DNA of 37,758 bases. Origin: a virus. How positions within the stretch are numbered: the first letter of the stretch is position 1; the number at the start of each line of letters is the position of its first letter. Positions 16,846 through 26,500 of the stretch are shown in pieces. The notes below the pieces were generated by a model. It worked only from the letters and a program-made list of their open reading frames with translations. It made no database searches and was not told the DNA's origin. The stretch covers positions 1-37,758 of IMG/VR virus record IMGVR_UViG_3300046002_009774; one strand, 5' to 3'. Both the position numbers and the translations under genes were made by a program.

Positions 16846-18234
16846 ATGATACAAGTAATCAATTTCCCACAAGAAAACCGCTATTTATTAGACGGAAACA
16901 ATACAGTCATTACCGTTACATCTGATAATGCTGACGGCTATTTTAGAGCAAAAATATACATTGATGATGCGCTTTTTGATGAGCAAGGTTGGAGCCGTAA
17001 AGATGATTTTACAGCAACTAAAGATTTGTTGTATTTATACAATGCCTATTTCAAACCTTACTTTTTAGGAACTTTCACAACTGGATTGTTAGAACAAACC
17101 AATTTTAAAAAGAAAGTTTCCATTGTTATCGAAGAACTAGACATTGATACCGATGTGCTTTTGGGAACAGTAACACTTCCTGATTTCTATTTATTGTACA
17201 ATGTGAAATCGGCAATCTTTAACGATATCAACAAATTATTCGTTTTTGGCTTAAATGCGCCAAGAATGAACATGAAAAAAGACGGAACAATTGTAATTCC
17301 ATTTTATGTAAATGCAGAAGATGAAGATGTAAAAGTGACTATTAAAGACGATATTGGAAACACACTGCACACACAAACCATTTCAGGAGTTACCGGAAAG
17401 AAAGTTTACATTTATACACTTAACCTTTCCGAAGTAACTGTTATTTCGGCAGCTTTATTTTTGCGTGCTACTATTGAAGTAGGAACCACCACCACAGAAA
17501 AAATATACAAAGTGTTGCGTTTGCCAAACTATGAAGTAAAAGAAGTTGTTTTTCAAAACAACTTTGGTTACTACATTCCTGCTTATTTTGATGGCGATTT
17601 TGAAAACACTAGCGGTTACAAAGTGCAATCCTACGAGCGTTACGATACATCAACCGCAGTTTATGCTGTAGAAGAAGACGGAACCTATGTTATTAATACA
17701 GGCGGACTTTCTATTTTAGAAAAAGACATTGTAAAAGAAATTGCCAATTCAATCGAATGCTTCTTTAGAAATGGAACAGAATACAAACGAGTGAACACCG
17801 CTACTAAAAAAAGCACCAATTCAAAATCGAGATTAAATATTTATTCAGAAGATTTAACCTTTACATTCTCGGCTGGTTTGCCTTTCTCAAACTTAAATGT
17901 AGATGGCTATGCAACAGAAGATCCTGAAGCACCAATTGTTTTAGAATTAGTAGCAACCGATTTGGAGTTTTTAGGTTCTTTTGGTGGTATAGATCCAATT
18001 CCAAGAACGCATGAATTTTCGATTTCTTTTACTACTACTTTTTCAATTTTTCAGTTGTTTTATCAAACTCGGTTAAATTCTTCTTTTGCTTGGTCATTTC
18101 CTAGTTTATTTGAAGGAGTAACATCTCCACAAGAATATCAAATTGAAAAAGCCGATGAGTTTCACGATGTAAGGATTTTTGCTTATTACAATGGACAAAT
18201 AATTTATTCTAACGTTTTAACCTATACAGAATAA
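16846..18234 (+). CDS. putative distal tail protein
   Basis: 462 aa, beta-rich, directly after the tape measure and sharing one base with the next gene (TAATG). Position and size match a distal tail/baseplate hub component that joins the tail tube to the tip. I see no diagnostic motif, so the assignment is by synteny. Confidence 0.6.
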   Translation: MIQVINFPQENRYLLDGNNTVITVTSDNADGYFRAKIYIDDALFDEQGWSRKDDFTATKDLLYLYNAYFKPYFLGTFTTGLLEQTNFKKKVSIVIEELDIDTDVLLGTVTLPDFYLLYNVKSAIFNDINKLFVFGLNAPRMNMKKDGTIVIPFYVNAEDEDVKVTIKDDIGNTLHTQTISGVTGKKVYIYTLNLSEVTVISAALFLRATIEVGTTTTEKIYKVLRLPNYEVKEVVFQNNFGYYIPAYFDGDFENTSGYKVQSYERYDTSTAVYAVEEDGTYVINTGGLSILEKDIVKEIANSIECFFRNGTEYKRVNTATKKSTNSKSRLNIYSEDLTFTFSAGLPFSNLNVDGYATEDPEAPIVLELVATDLEFLGSFGGIDPIPRTHEFSISFTTTFSIFQLFYQTRLNSSFAWSFPSLFEGVTSPQEYQIEKADEFHDVRIFAYYNGQIIYSNVLTYTE

Positions 18235-20162
18235 TGGCTTTAATTAAAATATTTTCTACAGCAGGAATCGAAATTGAGTATAAGAAAGATTCACTTACTT
18301 TAAAAAAAGAAAACAATTCGTTGTCTTCAGATTTTAAAGTACCACATTCTTCCTTTCCGTTTTTGGTAATTGAAAATGATATTACAAAAAACATACTGGG
18401 TTCTTCTGATATTACTTCTATTAGAAAGAATAAAATAGTTCCGGTTGTTATTTTAGAAAACGGAGTTCGTTATTATGGTGAGCTTCAACAATTAACGGTG
18501 CTTCCAAAATTCAGAAAATGCAATCTAAAATATGGCTCCGATATTATTCCAATAGTAAATAAAAAGATTGCCGAATTTTTACCAAGCGTTTCTGTGATAC
18601 CAGGAGAAACTTCTCCAATTCCATTTACAGAAGAAAGCACCGAAGTAATTACAGGAAATGAATATTGGGAAACCTTTCCAGTTGCAATGATCGGTCAAAT
18701 ATATCCTGATGTAAAATTTAATTTCCCAACAATGTATTGGTTAAATAAATATGGTGTAGGATTAGAAAGCACAGATCCTTGGTATGCTTATCAAAACCAT
18801 ATTAATAATTTTGGAACCAATGCATTAGATGAAACTATATTTTTATTAAATACAGGGGAAGTAGTTGGCTCAACAGTTACGGTTATCAATAAAAATGTGG
18901 CCGTTCCGCATTTATTCATTTTAACACCACTGCATTATATTTTCACTTCATTAGGTTGGAAAATTTCAGGCGATTTTACTACCCATGAATTGATTAAAAG
19001 ATTAATGATGGTTCCAAAAAAGGACAATGTTTCTAAAACTATGTTAGCTCCTGCACCTGAAAGTGTTACTTTTCCAACTTCACCAACTTGGACTTATATT
19101 GATCCTCCAGGAACGGGCATTAATTATTATAGAACAATAATTACAAAATATATTTCCATAGCAGGAAGATATAAGTTAATTTATAACTTTGAAATTGCCC
19201 CTGTTATTATTTCATCAGAATATCCACGTGCTAGATTTTACGCAAATCCTGCTGGTGATGAAAATAGTTTTTTTGCTTTTAGTGAATGGGTTCAAAGAGC
19301 ATCTGGTTCGCCAAACATTATTCTTTCTGGAGAAGTAGAATTCGATTCAGAAGTTGGTAATTGTTTGTTTTTTTATGATTTTCCTTATGTTGAATTACCT
19401 GTAAATTATTCAATTAATTTAACTTACTTAGGTGATGAAAAAGAATTCAGTCAAATGCATCCCACAATTGAATTAGGTAGATATGCGCCTGATTGGTCAG
19501 TTGGAAACTATTTGAATTACATTAAAAATCAATTCAATTTAGATATTACGTTGGATGATTTTAAAAAAGAAATTACTTTGAATTTGAATGAAGAAATAGT
19601 ATTAAATGAAACGCCTGCTATTATTTCGCAATCCCTAACAATGAAATCCTACGATATTGCAGCCAACTCTTCATTTGTTTTAAAATATGAAAATGAAGAA
19701 GATATAGCCTTGTTTATAAGTCAGGATGAAATCGTTACTTATACAAATCAAGATGATGATTTCACTAAAAAAATAGAATCTAAGTTTAAAATATTACCTC
19801 GCAATGGATATACTTCTATTTTATCAGAAGATATTAATGACAAAGAAGGAGTGGGTTTAGTAATTTATGATGAATCTACCGCACCATTTACTGCAGAATC
19901 AACAGAAAACGGATTCAATTTAAATATACCAGGAACAAAAGGAATTTATGAAACCTTTTTCCGTAGATGGATTAAGTTTTTACTGAATGCATCTAATTGT
20001 GAAGTGGTTGGTTATTTTACAGAAACCGAAATTTCCAAAATAAATAAAGCGAAGGCAGTTTACATAAACAACCAACGCTTTAGAATTATTGATGTTGAAA
20101 CAACAGAAGCTTCAAACAACTATCAAGAAGTAAAAATGAAATTATTAAGTGTTAATTATTAA
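18234..20162 (+). CDS. putative tail tip / baseplate protein
   Basis: 642 aa, the last rightward tail gene. Beta-rich, with YGELQQLTVLPKFRKCNLKYG early and a C-terminal region (VYINNQRFRIIDVETTEASNNYQEVKMKL) reminiscent of hub or tip proteins. Its 3' end overlaps the 3' end of the convergent integrase gene by 18 nt, so there is no room for a separate terminator between them. Confidence 0.6.
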   Translation: MALIKIFSTAGIEIEYKKDSLTLKKENNSLSSDFKVPHSSFPFLVIENDITKNILGSSDITSIRKNKIVPVVILENGVRYYGELQQLTVLPKFRKCNLKYGSDIIPIVNKKIAEFLPSVSVIPGETSPIPFTEESTEVITGNEYWETFPVAMIGQIYPDVKFNFPTMYWLNKYGVGLESTDPWYAYQNHINNFGTNALDETIFLLNTGEVVGSTVTVINKNVAVPHLFILTPLHYIFTSLGWKISGDFTTHELIKRLMMVPKKDNVSKTMLAPAPESVTFPTSPTWTYIDPPGTGINYYRTIITKYISIAGRYKLIYNFEIAPVIISSEYPRARFYANPAGDENSFFAFSEWVQRASGSPNIILSGEVEFDSEVGNCLFFYDFPYVELPVNYSINLTYLGDEKEFSQMHPTIELGRYAPDWSVGNYLNYIKNQFNLDITLDDFKKEITLNLNEEIVLNETPAIISQSLTMKSYDIAANSSFVLKYENEEDIALFISQDEIVTYTNQDDDFTKKIESKFKILPRNGYTSILSEDINDKEGVGLVIYDESTAPFTAESTENGFNLNIPGTKGIYETFFRRWIKFLLNASNCEVVGYFTETEISKINKAKAVYINNQRFRIIDVETTEASNNYQEVKMKLLSVNY

Positions 20163-21347
20163 GATGCTATCCATGTTCAAAATTTGCACATCAGTAACTG
20201 ATTCGGCAATGTGAACGTAAATCATAGTATCTTCAATTTTAGAGTGGCCAAGTAATTTTTGAAGTACCGTTACATTTCCACCCGAAATAAGAAAATTAGT
20301 TGCAAACGTGTGTCGTGCTACATGGTACGACACATGTTTTTTTATTCCAGCCACTTTACAAATATCTTTTAATGTTCGGTTTATGTGTTCTGCTGAGTGT
20401 TTTCCTTCAAACAAAACTTTATTTCCAATGAATTGTTGCGCTGATTTGTTTAATTGAATACGTTGCAGCTTATTTGTTTTTTGCGCCACAAAAACTAAAT
20501 AATCGCCAATTACGTTTTCAGTACTTAATTCCTGAATATCTGAAATTCGCAATCCGGTAAAGCAAGAAAAAAGAAAACGAGACAAAACGCTTTTGTGTAT
20601 ATCATTAATAAACTTACTATTCCAATATTCAAACAAAGTATTAATTTCATCAGGCATCAAGAACGTGCGATGCGATTTAAAGTTGGTTCTTTTTATTTCT
20701 CCGCTTTGTAGTGGCACTTTAATTCCTCTTTCGGTAGCAATGTTCAAATACTTTTTAAAGTTCTTGAAAAACGTTCCAATGGTGTTTTCTCCGTTTTTCT
20801 TTTTCACTTTTAAAAATCGAGTAATATTTTCAACTTCCTGTTTGTTTATTTCGTAGAAGTAAAGCGTTTCTTTGTATTCTTTCAATTTTCCTAAAGCCGA
20901 TTTTTGTTGGCGATACGTTCCAGTCTTTAAAGTATCTTTTTGTCTATCCAGTTCTTCGCCCCAAAACTTAACAAAGCAAATCCATGAGCTTGGGTTTAAA
21001 ATCTCGTTTGTTAGTTTATCAATATCTAAAACCACATTAGAAAGTCTGTAGTTGATTTCAATGGTATTAATATCAGCCAAGAACTTTTCAATTATTAAGT
21101 TATAGTCTTTGTGATGTTCAAATTTCACAGAAACACGTTGTTTCGAATTATCAAACATTTTCAAAGGAACCGATAAGTTTATAGGAAATAATTTTTTCTT
21201 ATTATTCAAAAATACTTGAACATAAATAGCACTGGTTCCATCGTTTCTGATATAATCCTGTTTAATCTTTACTTTGTATGATAACTTCCCATTCATTTTT
21301 TGTGAGTACTTTATTGGATAGTTTATAGTGTTATTTTGAAGAATCAT
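20145..21347 (-). CDS. int: tyrosine site-specific integrase
   Basis: 400 aa from the ATG at 21347 (an alternative ATG at 21296 would remove 17 residues). The N-terminal ~100 residues resemble the arm-binding domain of Bacteroidota integrases; a core-binding SAM-like domain follows (~105-215). Catalytic residues are all present: R267 in FTGLRISD, H342 and R345 in YHVARHTF, H368 in LLGHSKIED, and nucleophile Y377 in TMIYVH. It inserts and excises the phage at attP/attB, which makes the phage temperate. Transcribed opposite to all late and early genes. Confidence 0.95.
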   Translation of the reverse strand: MILQNNTINYPIKYSQKMNGKLSYKVKIKQDYIRNDGTSAIYVQVFLNNKKKLFPINLSVPLKMFDNSKQRVSVKFEHHKDYNLIIEKFLADINTIEINYRLSNVVLDIDKLTNEILNPSSWICFVKFWGEELDRQKDTLKTGTYRQQKSALGKLKEYKETLYFYEINKQEVENITRFLKVKKKNGENTIGTFFKNFKKYLNIATERGIKVPLQSGEIKRTNFKSHRTFLMPDEINTLFEYWNSKFINDIHKSVLSRFLFSCFTGLRISDIQELSTENVIGDYLVFVAQKTNKLQRIQLNKSAQQFIGNKVLFEGKHSAEHINRTLKDICKVAGIKKHVSYHVARHTFATNFLISGGNVTVLQKLLGHSKIEDTMIYVHIAESVTDVQILNMDSILIINT

Positions 21348-21384
21348 TAGAATAAAGTGTTTTTAAAAAATTTGCTAAATGACT

Positions 21385-21428
21385 AAAGGCGAACAACTTA
21401 TCATAAAAATGATAAATTATTCGCCTTT
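21385..21428. repeat. two-tier hairpin between integrase and repressor operon
   Basis: Outer stem AAAGGCGAA (21385-21393) / TTCGCCTTT (21420-21428). Inner perfect stem TTATCAT (21398-21404) / ATGATAA (21409-21415) with an AAAA loop. Likely a terminator for the leftward repressor operon (A/T flanks on both sides). An attachment-site role next to the integrase is possible but unsupported by a known core. Confidence 0.6.
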
Positions 21429-21433
21429 TAATT

Positions 21434-21493
21434 TTAATCGAAGTGACCTCGACTGTAATCAGCAAAACACTCTCTTAGCTTGATATACTTCAT
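21434..21493 (-). CDS. tiny ORF, 19 aa, in repressor operon
   Basis: Encodes MKYIKLRECFADYSRGHFD. Its ATG lies two bases after the stop of the upstream small ORF, in tight operon spacing, and the hairpin terminator follows. It may be translated, or may be chance; no family known. Confidence 0.3.
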   Translation of the reverse strand: MKYIKLRECFADYSRGHFD

Positions 21494-21495
21494 TT

Positions 21496-21633
21496 TTATT
21501 TTTCAGTGGGTAGTTTGTGAGTAGCAACTATCCTTTTCAATTTCTTAATTAACTCACTATTTGATTTGCTTATACTAATCTCTAGTATTAATTCCTTTTC
21601 TTTTTCAGGAACTTTTTTGTTGGATGATTTCAT
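21496..21633 (-). CDS. small basic protein, 45 aa, in repressor operon
   Basis: Starts MKSSNKKVPEKEKELILEIS and ends KLKRIVATHKLPTEK. Its ATG lies within the last codons of the repressor gene (29-nt overlap), the arrangement of a translationally coupled partner. Lysine-rich and helical. Unknown function; a repressor accessory or excisionase-like peptide is conceivable only from context. Confidence 0.5.
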   Translation of the reverse strand: MKSSNKKVPEKEKELILEISISKSNSELIKKLKRIVATHKLPTEK

Positions 21634-21964
21634 ATATTTTGTTTTTAATTTTTGGATTATCCATGTACTTCAAAAGCATATATTCAAACGCATCATTATT
21701 GGTAACATACATTTCTGCAGGTTCGTTTAAAATATTAGATTGCTTTTCATCTAGTTCTTCTGGTCCTTCTCCATATAATAACCAATGAACATTCAATTTT
21801 GGTAGTGCAAAATGTATTTGGTCTAATACATTTCCACCAATTGGTCTTGATTCTGCTAAAATTTGCACGAAACTATTATATGTAAATGAAAATTTTTCAC
21901 AAAAACTTTTCTTTGTAAAGCCTTGTTTTTCAATGTAATAAGTCAATCTTTTTCCAGCACCCAT
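21605..21964 (-). CDS. CI-like phage repressor, HTH
   Basis: 119 aa. N-terminal HTH of the lambda-repressor/C2 type (residues ~5-65: RLTYYIEKQGFTKKSFCEKFSFTYNSFVQIL), ending in the typical LNVHWLLYGEGPEE phrase. The C-terminal ~50 residues are short, without the LexA-type Ser/Lys autoprotease region, so induction may not follow RecA-stimulated self-cleavage. It is transcribed leftward, divergent from the Cro-like gene across a 132-nt control region, and should maintain lysogeny. Confidence 0.85.
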   Translation of the reverse strand: MGAGKRLTYYIEKQGFTKKSFCEKFSFTYNSFVQILAESRPIGGNVLDQIHFALPKLNVHWLLYGEGPEELDEKQSNILNEPAEMYVTNNDAFEYMLLKYMDNPKIKNKIYEIIQQKSS

Positions 21965-22096
21965 AATTTTGTTTTAAAAAAACTCACGAAAACGTTTGTT
22001 GGTAACAAAAAAGTTAGTTAGTTTTGTGTTGTAATCGTTGAGTAATTAATAAATAAAGTTAAAACTAATATTCACTAAAAAAAATAGCAGAATTCT
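21965..22096. promoter_or_regulatory. divergent lysis-lysogeny control region
   Basis: 132 nt between repressor and Cro-like genes. Rightward promoter: TTTG 21995-21998, 20 nt, TAGTTTTG 22019-22026 (Bacteroidota consensus). Inverted repeat TTGTT-GGT-AACAA (21997-22009) overlaps the upstream box. The 19-nt word AAAAACTCACGAAAACGTT (21978-21996) recurs with one change at 22305-22323 inside the Cro-like gene. These are candidate repressor operators. The leftward repressor promoter is not obvious. Confidence 0.65.
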
Positions 22097-22369
22097 ATGA
22101 TTAATAAAGGAGAAAAAACAAAGTTGTCTAAGTATTTAAAAAATGTATTTATTGCTGATGTACTTAGAGTATTAGAGGATTGGGGTATTAAAAACTCTGA
22201 TGGAGAAACTTTTTCAAAGAGTTATATATCACATGTTTATAATGGTAGAGAAGAACATGAACATGTTGAAAAAGCTCTTTTTGTTGTTTATCAACAAAGA
22301 AAAGAAAAACTCACAAAAACGTTATCTTTTAGAAAAAAAATTCTAAAAGAAGAAGAATTAGAACAATAA
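22097..22369 (+). CDS. Cro-like regulator, HTH
   Basis: 90 aa. A helix-turn-helix-like segment (residues ~15-55) includes DWGIKNSDGETFSKSYISHVYNGREEHEHV, matching the YISxVxNGRxxxxxV ending of small XRE-type proteins; the tail is Lys/Glu-rich. First rightward gene after the switch region, so it probably antagonises the repressor or opens the early operon. Followed 2 nt later by a strong terminator hairpin, implying that antitermination or a second promoter serves the rest of the operon. Confidence 0.65.
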   Translation: MINKGEKTKLSKYLKNVFIADVLRVLEDWGIKNSDGETFSKSYISHVYNGREEHEHVEKALFVVYQQRKEKLTKTLSFRKKILKEEELEQ

Positions 22370-22371
22370 AA

Positions 22372-22397
22372 AAACCCGAAGCGGTCACTTCGGGTTT
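22372..22397 (+). terminator. terminator after Cro-like gene
   Basis: A perfect 10-bp stem AAACCCGAAG (22372-22381) / CTTCGGGTTT (22388-22397), loop CGGTCA. The motif AAAATTCATTCATTA begins at 22398, directly after it. Confidence 0.85.
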
Positions 22398-22412
22398 AAA
22401 ATTCATTCATTA
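22398..22412 (+). promoter_or_regulatory. post-terminator motif AAAATTCATTCATTA, copy 1
   Basis: Sits flush behind a terminator and 27 nt before the ATG at 22439. The same 15-mer recurs at 27843 and 36081, each time behind a hairpin and ahead of a gene. Confidence 0.45.
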
Positions 22413-22438
22413 ACCTTTTAACAGATTAACAAAATCTC

Positions 22439-23020
22439 ATGGACAAATTTACAACAAATTCACTTATTCACCAAATACCAGCAGGACTGATGATTGGTGA
22501 TACTTCTACCGAACTTTTCGGATGCAGAGAAACAAAAAGAGTTTATGCCTTATCAAATGGTAAAACCATAAAATTTGAAGACTTAAACCCTGTAAAACGT
22601 GCGCTAATTTTTGAAAAATTACTTTCAGATAATGTAGCTATCCAAGATTTAAAACACTTGTCACAAGCCGAAGCAATAGAGCGTTTTGCTTTTTGCATTT
22701 ATGGTGCAGCAGATCATGAACCTGATTTTGATGCCAACGGAAATTTAAAAGAAGCCGATAACTTTATCTGCTCAAATAACTGCCAATGTCTTAAATGGGA
22801 ATCTAAAAACATAAGCATTGACGGCAACAAATTAACTCCACGTGAATTTGAAATTGTTACGCTTTTAGCTTCTGACAAACCAGATAAACTAATTGCTGAT
22901 GAATTAGGAATTACAGAATCTACTTTGAACACGCACAAAAAACACTTATTCGATAAGTTTCATGTGTTTTCAAAGTCGGGATTAATAACAAAAGCAATTT
23001 CTAATAAAATCATTCAATAA
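22439..23020 (+). CDS. LuxR-type HTH transcriptional regulator
   Basis: 193 aa. The C-terminal ~60 residues (about 132-190) are a GerE/LuxR HTH: LTPREFEIVTLLASDKPDKL, then IADELGITESTLNTHKKHLFDKF. The N-terminal ~125 residues contain several Cys, including a CSNNCQC cluster near 110-116, that could bind metal. No autoinducer domain is recognisable. It is the first gene of the early/replication operon and a good candidate for the phage's own activator of later units. Confidence 0.85.
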   Translation: MDKFTTNSLIHQIPAGLMIGDTSTELFGCRETKRVYALSNGKTIKFEDLNPVKRALIFEKLLSDNVAIQDLKHLSQAEAIERFAFCIYGAADHEPDFDANGNLKEADNFICSNNCQCLKWESKNISIDGNKLTPREFEIVTLLASDKPDKLIADELGITESTLNTHKKHLFDKFHVFSKSGLITKAISNKIIQ

Positions 23021-23022
23021 TC

Positions 23023-23517
23023 ATGGGAACAATTAAACTACAATATACCGGAACAGAAGCAGTAGAAATATTAAAAAACTACTATCCAACAGACTACAAA
23101 CAACGCATTGAAAATAAAAAACAAAAATTAATAAAGCTTTCTAGTTTACACAAAGTTTCTATTGAAAAAGCTTATAGAAAATTCATTCTACCAAGAGCAG
23201 AACAGGAAGAATCCATTGTGTTTTTTGCAGCTCTTTCAGAATTAATAAAAATGAATAAAATGCAACCCAAAGAAAAAAGCGAAAGAGTTTTAGAATTAGA
23301 AGCCAAAAGAGAGCAAGTCATTGAACAAATAATTGCTTTAGAAAGCATTTCAAATACGATAAGTTATGAAGATAAAAAAATGCTTCGTGGGTATTATACA
23401 CGACTTCAACAAGAAGCAACCGCAGAAATTAACCAACTCATTAAATCCTTCGAAGTTATTGAACCCCAACTTATCATCCATCAACCAGGATTGTTTGACG
23501 CAGGAATTAACAATTAA
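23023..23517 (+). CDS. unknown coiled-coil protein in replication operon
   Basis: 164 aa, highly charged. Helical segments run over residues ~25-60 and ~80-145 (KSERVLELEAKREQVIEQII). It follows the regulator by 2 nt and precedes the primase by 33 nt. A replication accessory role fits the neighbourhood, but no family is recognised. Confidence 0.7.
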   Translation: MGTIKLQYTGTEAVEILKNYYPTDYKQRIENKKQKLIKLSSLHKVSIEKAYRKFILPRAEQEESIVFFAALSELIKMNKMQPKEKSERVLELEAKREQVIEQIIALESISNTISYEDKKMLRGYYTRLQQEATAEINQLIKSFEVIEPQLIIHQPGLFDAGINN

Positions 23518-23550
23518 AGAATATCATGAAAAATTTATAGCAACTAATGT

Positions 23551-26500
23551 ATGTATAAACAAACCTCAATAGACCAAGTAAGAGAAGCCGACATCATCAG
23601 CATTATTTCAAGATATGCCGAATTAAAACGTGCTGGTTCTCTTTACGAATGTCATTCTCCTTTCAATCCAAACGAAAAGTCGCCAAGCTTTAAGGTTAAT
23701 CCAGCAAAAAACAATTTTGTTTGTTACAGCACGCAAAAGAAAGGTGACGGAATTAAATTCGTAATGGAATACGAGAACTGCTCTTTTTATGAAGCCATTC
23801 AAAAGATTGCTGATATCTGTGGGATAGCATTGGAACGCGAAGAAGAAACCGAAGAAGTAAAACAAAAACGCTCTGAAAAAGAAGAGTTGTTTCGTTTGAT
23901 GGATTGGGCTTCTAAAAAATACCAAAAAGCTTTCCAAAGTTTACCAGCAGATCATTGGATTAAAAAAATGATTGCGGACCGACAAATCAACGAAGAAACG
24001 CTTTTGACTTTCGGTATTGGTTTTGCGCCTGATGATTGGAAATTCTTAACGAATCCAATTATTGAAACTGCCAAATTTGAAGCAGGAAAAACCGCAGGAT
24101 TGGTAAACGTGAAAGACGGCAATTCGTTTGACTTCTTCAAGAATCGATTAATATTTCCAATTGAAGATGTAAACGGAAACGTGATTGGTTTTGGTGGCCG
24201 ATGCTCTGATGATGACCCAGCAAAAGAAAACGGAAGAAAGTACATCAACTCGAAAGAATCGATTGTTTACTCAAAATCTCGCTCGCTTTACGGAATTTAC
24301 CAAGCTAAAAAAAGTATTACAAGAACTAAAACTGCGGTTTTATGTGAAGGTTATACAGATGTAACTGCTTTGCACCAATACGGATGCGATATGGCTGTGG
24401 CTTCGGGTGGAACGGCTTTGTCAGATGACCAATGCAAACTACTAAAACGTTTTGCAGCTCACGTGATTATTTGCCGAGATAATGACGGATTTGATGCACA
24501 AGGAAATCCAAAAGCAGGAACAAAAGCCGCACTGGAAGACATCAACAAATTATTGGCGAATGGTTTCAAAGTTTCGGTGGTGATTTTTCCTGAAGGAGAA
24601 GATCCTGATAGTTTTAGTAGAAAAATAAAAAACGATAACGTTCAATTTGGTACTAAAAACGGATTGCCAGTAACATATGAAAACATTAGCGATTATATTT
24701 TCAACAACGCACAAGATGCTGTACTTTGGAAAACCACCTTTTTAAAGAATCAAGCGGCAAACGACCCTGATAAACTTTCGGAAGCCGTTACATCGGTAGC
24801 TGAAATGTTGTATCAAATTAAAGATGACATCAAGCACAACACGTATGTAAAGGATTGTAACAAGATTTTAAAAACACAATTAGCTTCTTTGAAACAAAGA
24901 ATTAACGACTTCGCATCAAAAGCAATTGAGAAAATCGAAAAAGGAAATCCAGATGAAGCAACTGCGATTGATTTAGGTTTGCCACCAGGAGCGGATTTTG
25001 AAGAATTTAAAAAATACAGATTTTGCACCATTGGAAACTCGTGTTGGTTTCAAGGTAGAAGTGGTAGTTTTTTTAAAGGAACAAATTACAGAATCACGCC
25101 ACTTTTCCACGTTTACGGAAAGAATGACAACAAACGTTTGTGTGAAGTAGTAAACGAAAACGGCTCAAAGAAACTAATCGATTTTGATTCTTCGGATTTC
25201 GTTTCGGCTAATAAATTTGATGAAGCTTTAATTAATGAAGGTTATTTCGTGAAAACGGAAAACTTTAGCGCAGCACATTTTACGCTGATGCGAAACAAAA
25301 TCCTTTCGCAATTCATCATGGCGTTTGAATTGAAAACATTAGGCTGGCAACGTGAAGGTTTCTTTGCTTTTGCAAACTGTATATTTTTCAATAATCTAAT
25401 CAAAAATGTAAACGAATACGGAATTGTGCAAGTTGAAACAGAAGCGGCTGACAAATCAGAATATTTTGAAGAAGTGAAACACTTTTGGTCTCCTGCTTTT
25501 TCTGAAATCTACAAACACACACGTGATGATGATGATCCTTACGAAAATGACAGATATTTTGTTTACAAAACGGCTCCAATTACAATGAATACTTGGATGA
25601 AGCAAATGGAATTGGTTTACAAAGACAAAGCTGTTATTGGAATCGCTTCGGTTTTCTTCTCATTATTCAGAGATTTATTTGTGAAAACGCACGCAGTATC
25701 ACCGCTTTTGTTTTTATCGGGTGAGAAAGGTTCCGGTAAATCAAAGTATGCCGAATCATTGGCTTCGCTTTTTACTTACAAGCAACCAGCATTCGATTTG
25801 AACGGTTCTACTTTGGTGGCATTTTCACGAAGAATAGGAAGAACCCGAAACGCTCTAACCATTTTGGAAGAGTTTCACGATAACATCGACATGAAAATCT
25901 TGCAATCGATAAAAGGATCATACGATAATCGTGGGCGAGAACTTGGAATGGCAACTGGAGACAACCGAACCAAAGTAGCAAAAGTGAATTGTTTTTTAGT
26001 AATGCTTTCGCAGTATTTATCCACTTGGGATGATAACGCTATCACATCACGTTCGGTAATTCAGCACTTTATTAAGCCACAAGAGAATTTCACACAACAA
26101 GAAATCAACGATTATAACTTATTGAAGTCTTGGGAAGAAGAAGGATTGACATCGCTAGTATTAGACATCGTTCAGCACCGAAAAGAAGTGGAAACGCAAT
26201 ACATAAAAATGTACGCTGATTTAATCAACAAGTTAAAAAAGGATTTAAAAGGACACGATTACCAGGAACGTATGTTGCAGAATTATGTGGTAATGCTTAC
26301 GCCAATTTCAATTCTTTGGGAGCATTTTAATTTTCCATTTGAATATGAAGAAATGTATCAATTGGCTAAAAATGCAGTAATCGATTCTTCGGACTTAATT
26401 ATCGAATCAGAAGGATTGGCAGAGTTCTGGAAAACATTGGAGTATTTATTGGACAGACAACCTTATCCGCTTTTAGTTAAAGACACACATTTCATTATCG

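Noticed and set aside
13979-16872. Several leftward ORFs of 84-137 aa within the tape measure gene
   Set aside because: They are antisense to a long, coherent tape-measure reading frame and show Ser/Phe/Ala-rich shadow composition.
21434-21500. tRNA-derived attachment site
   Set aside because: No T-arm sequence or cloverleaf could be drawn in the integrase flanks; nothing identifies an att core.
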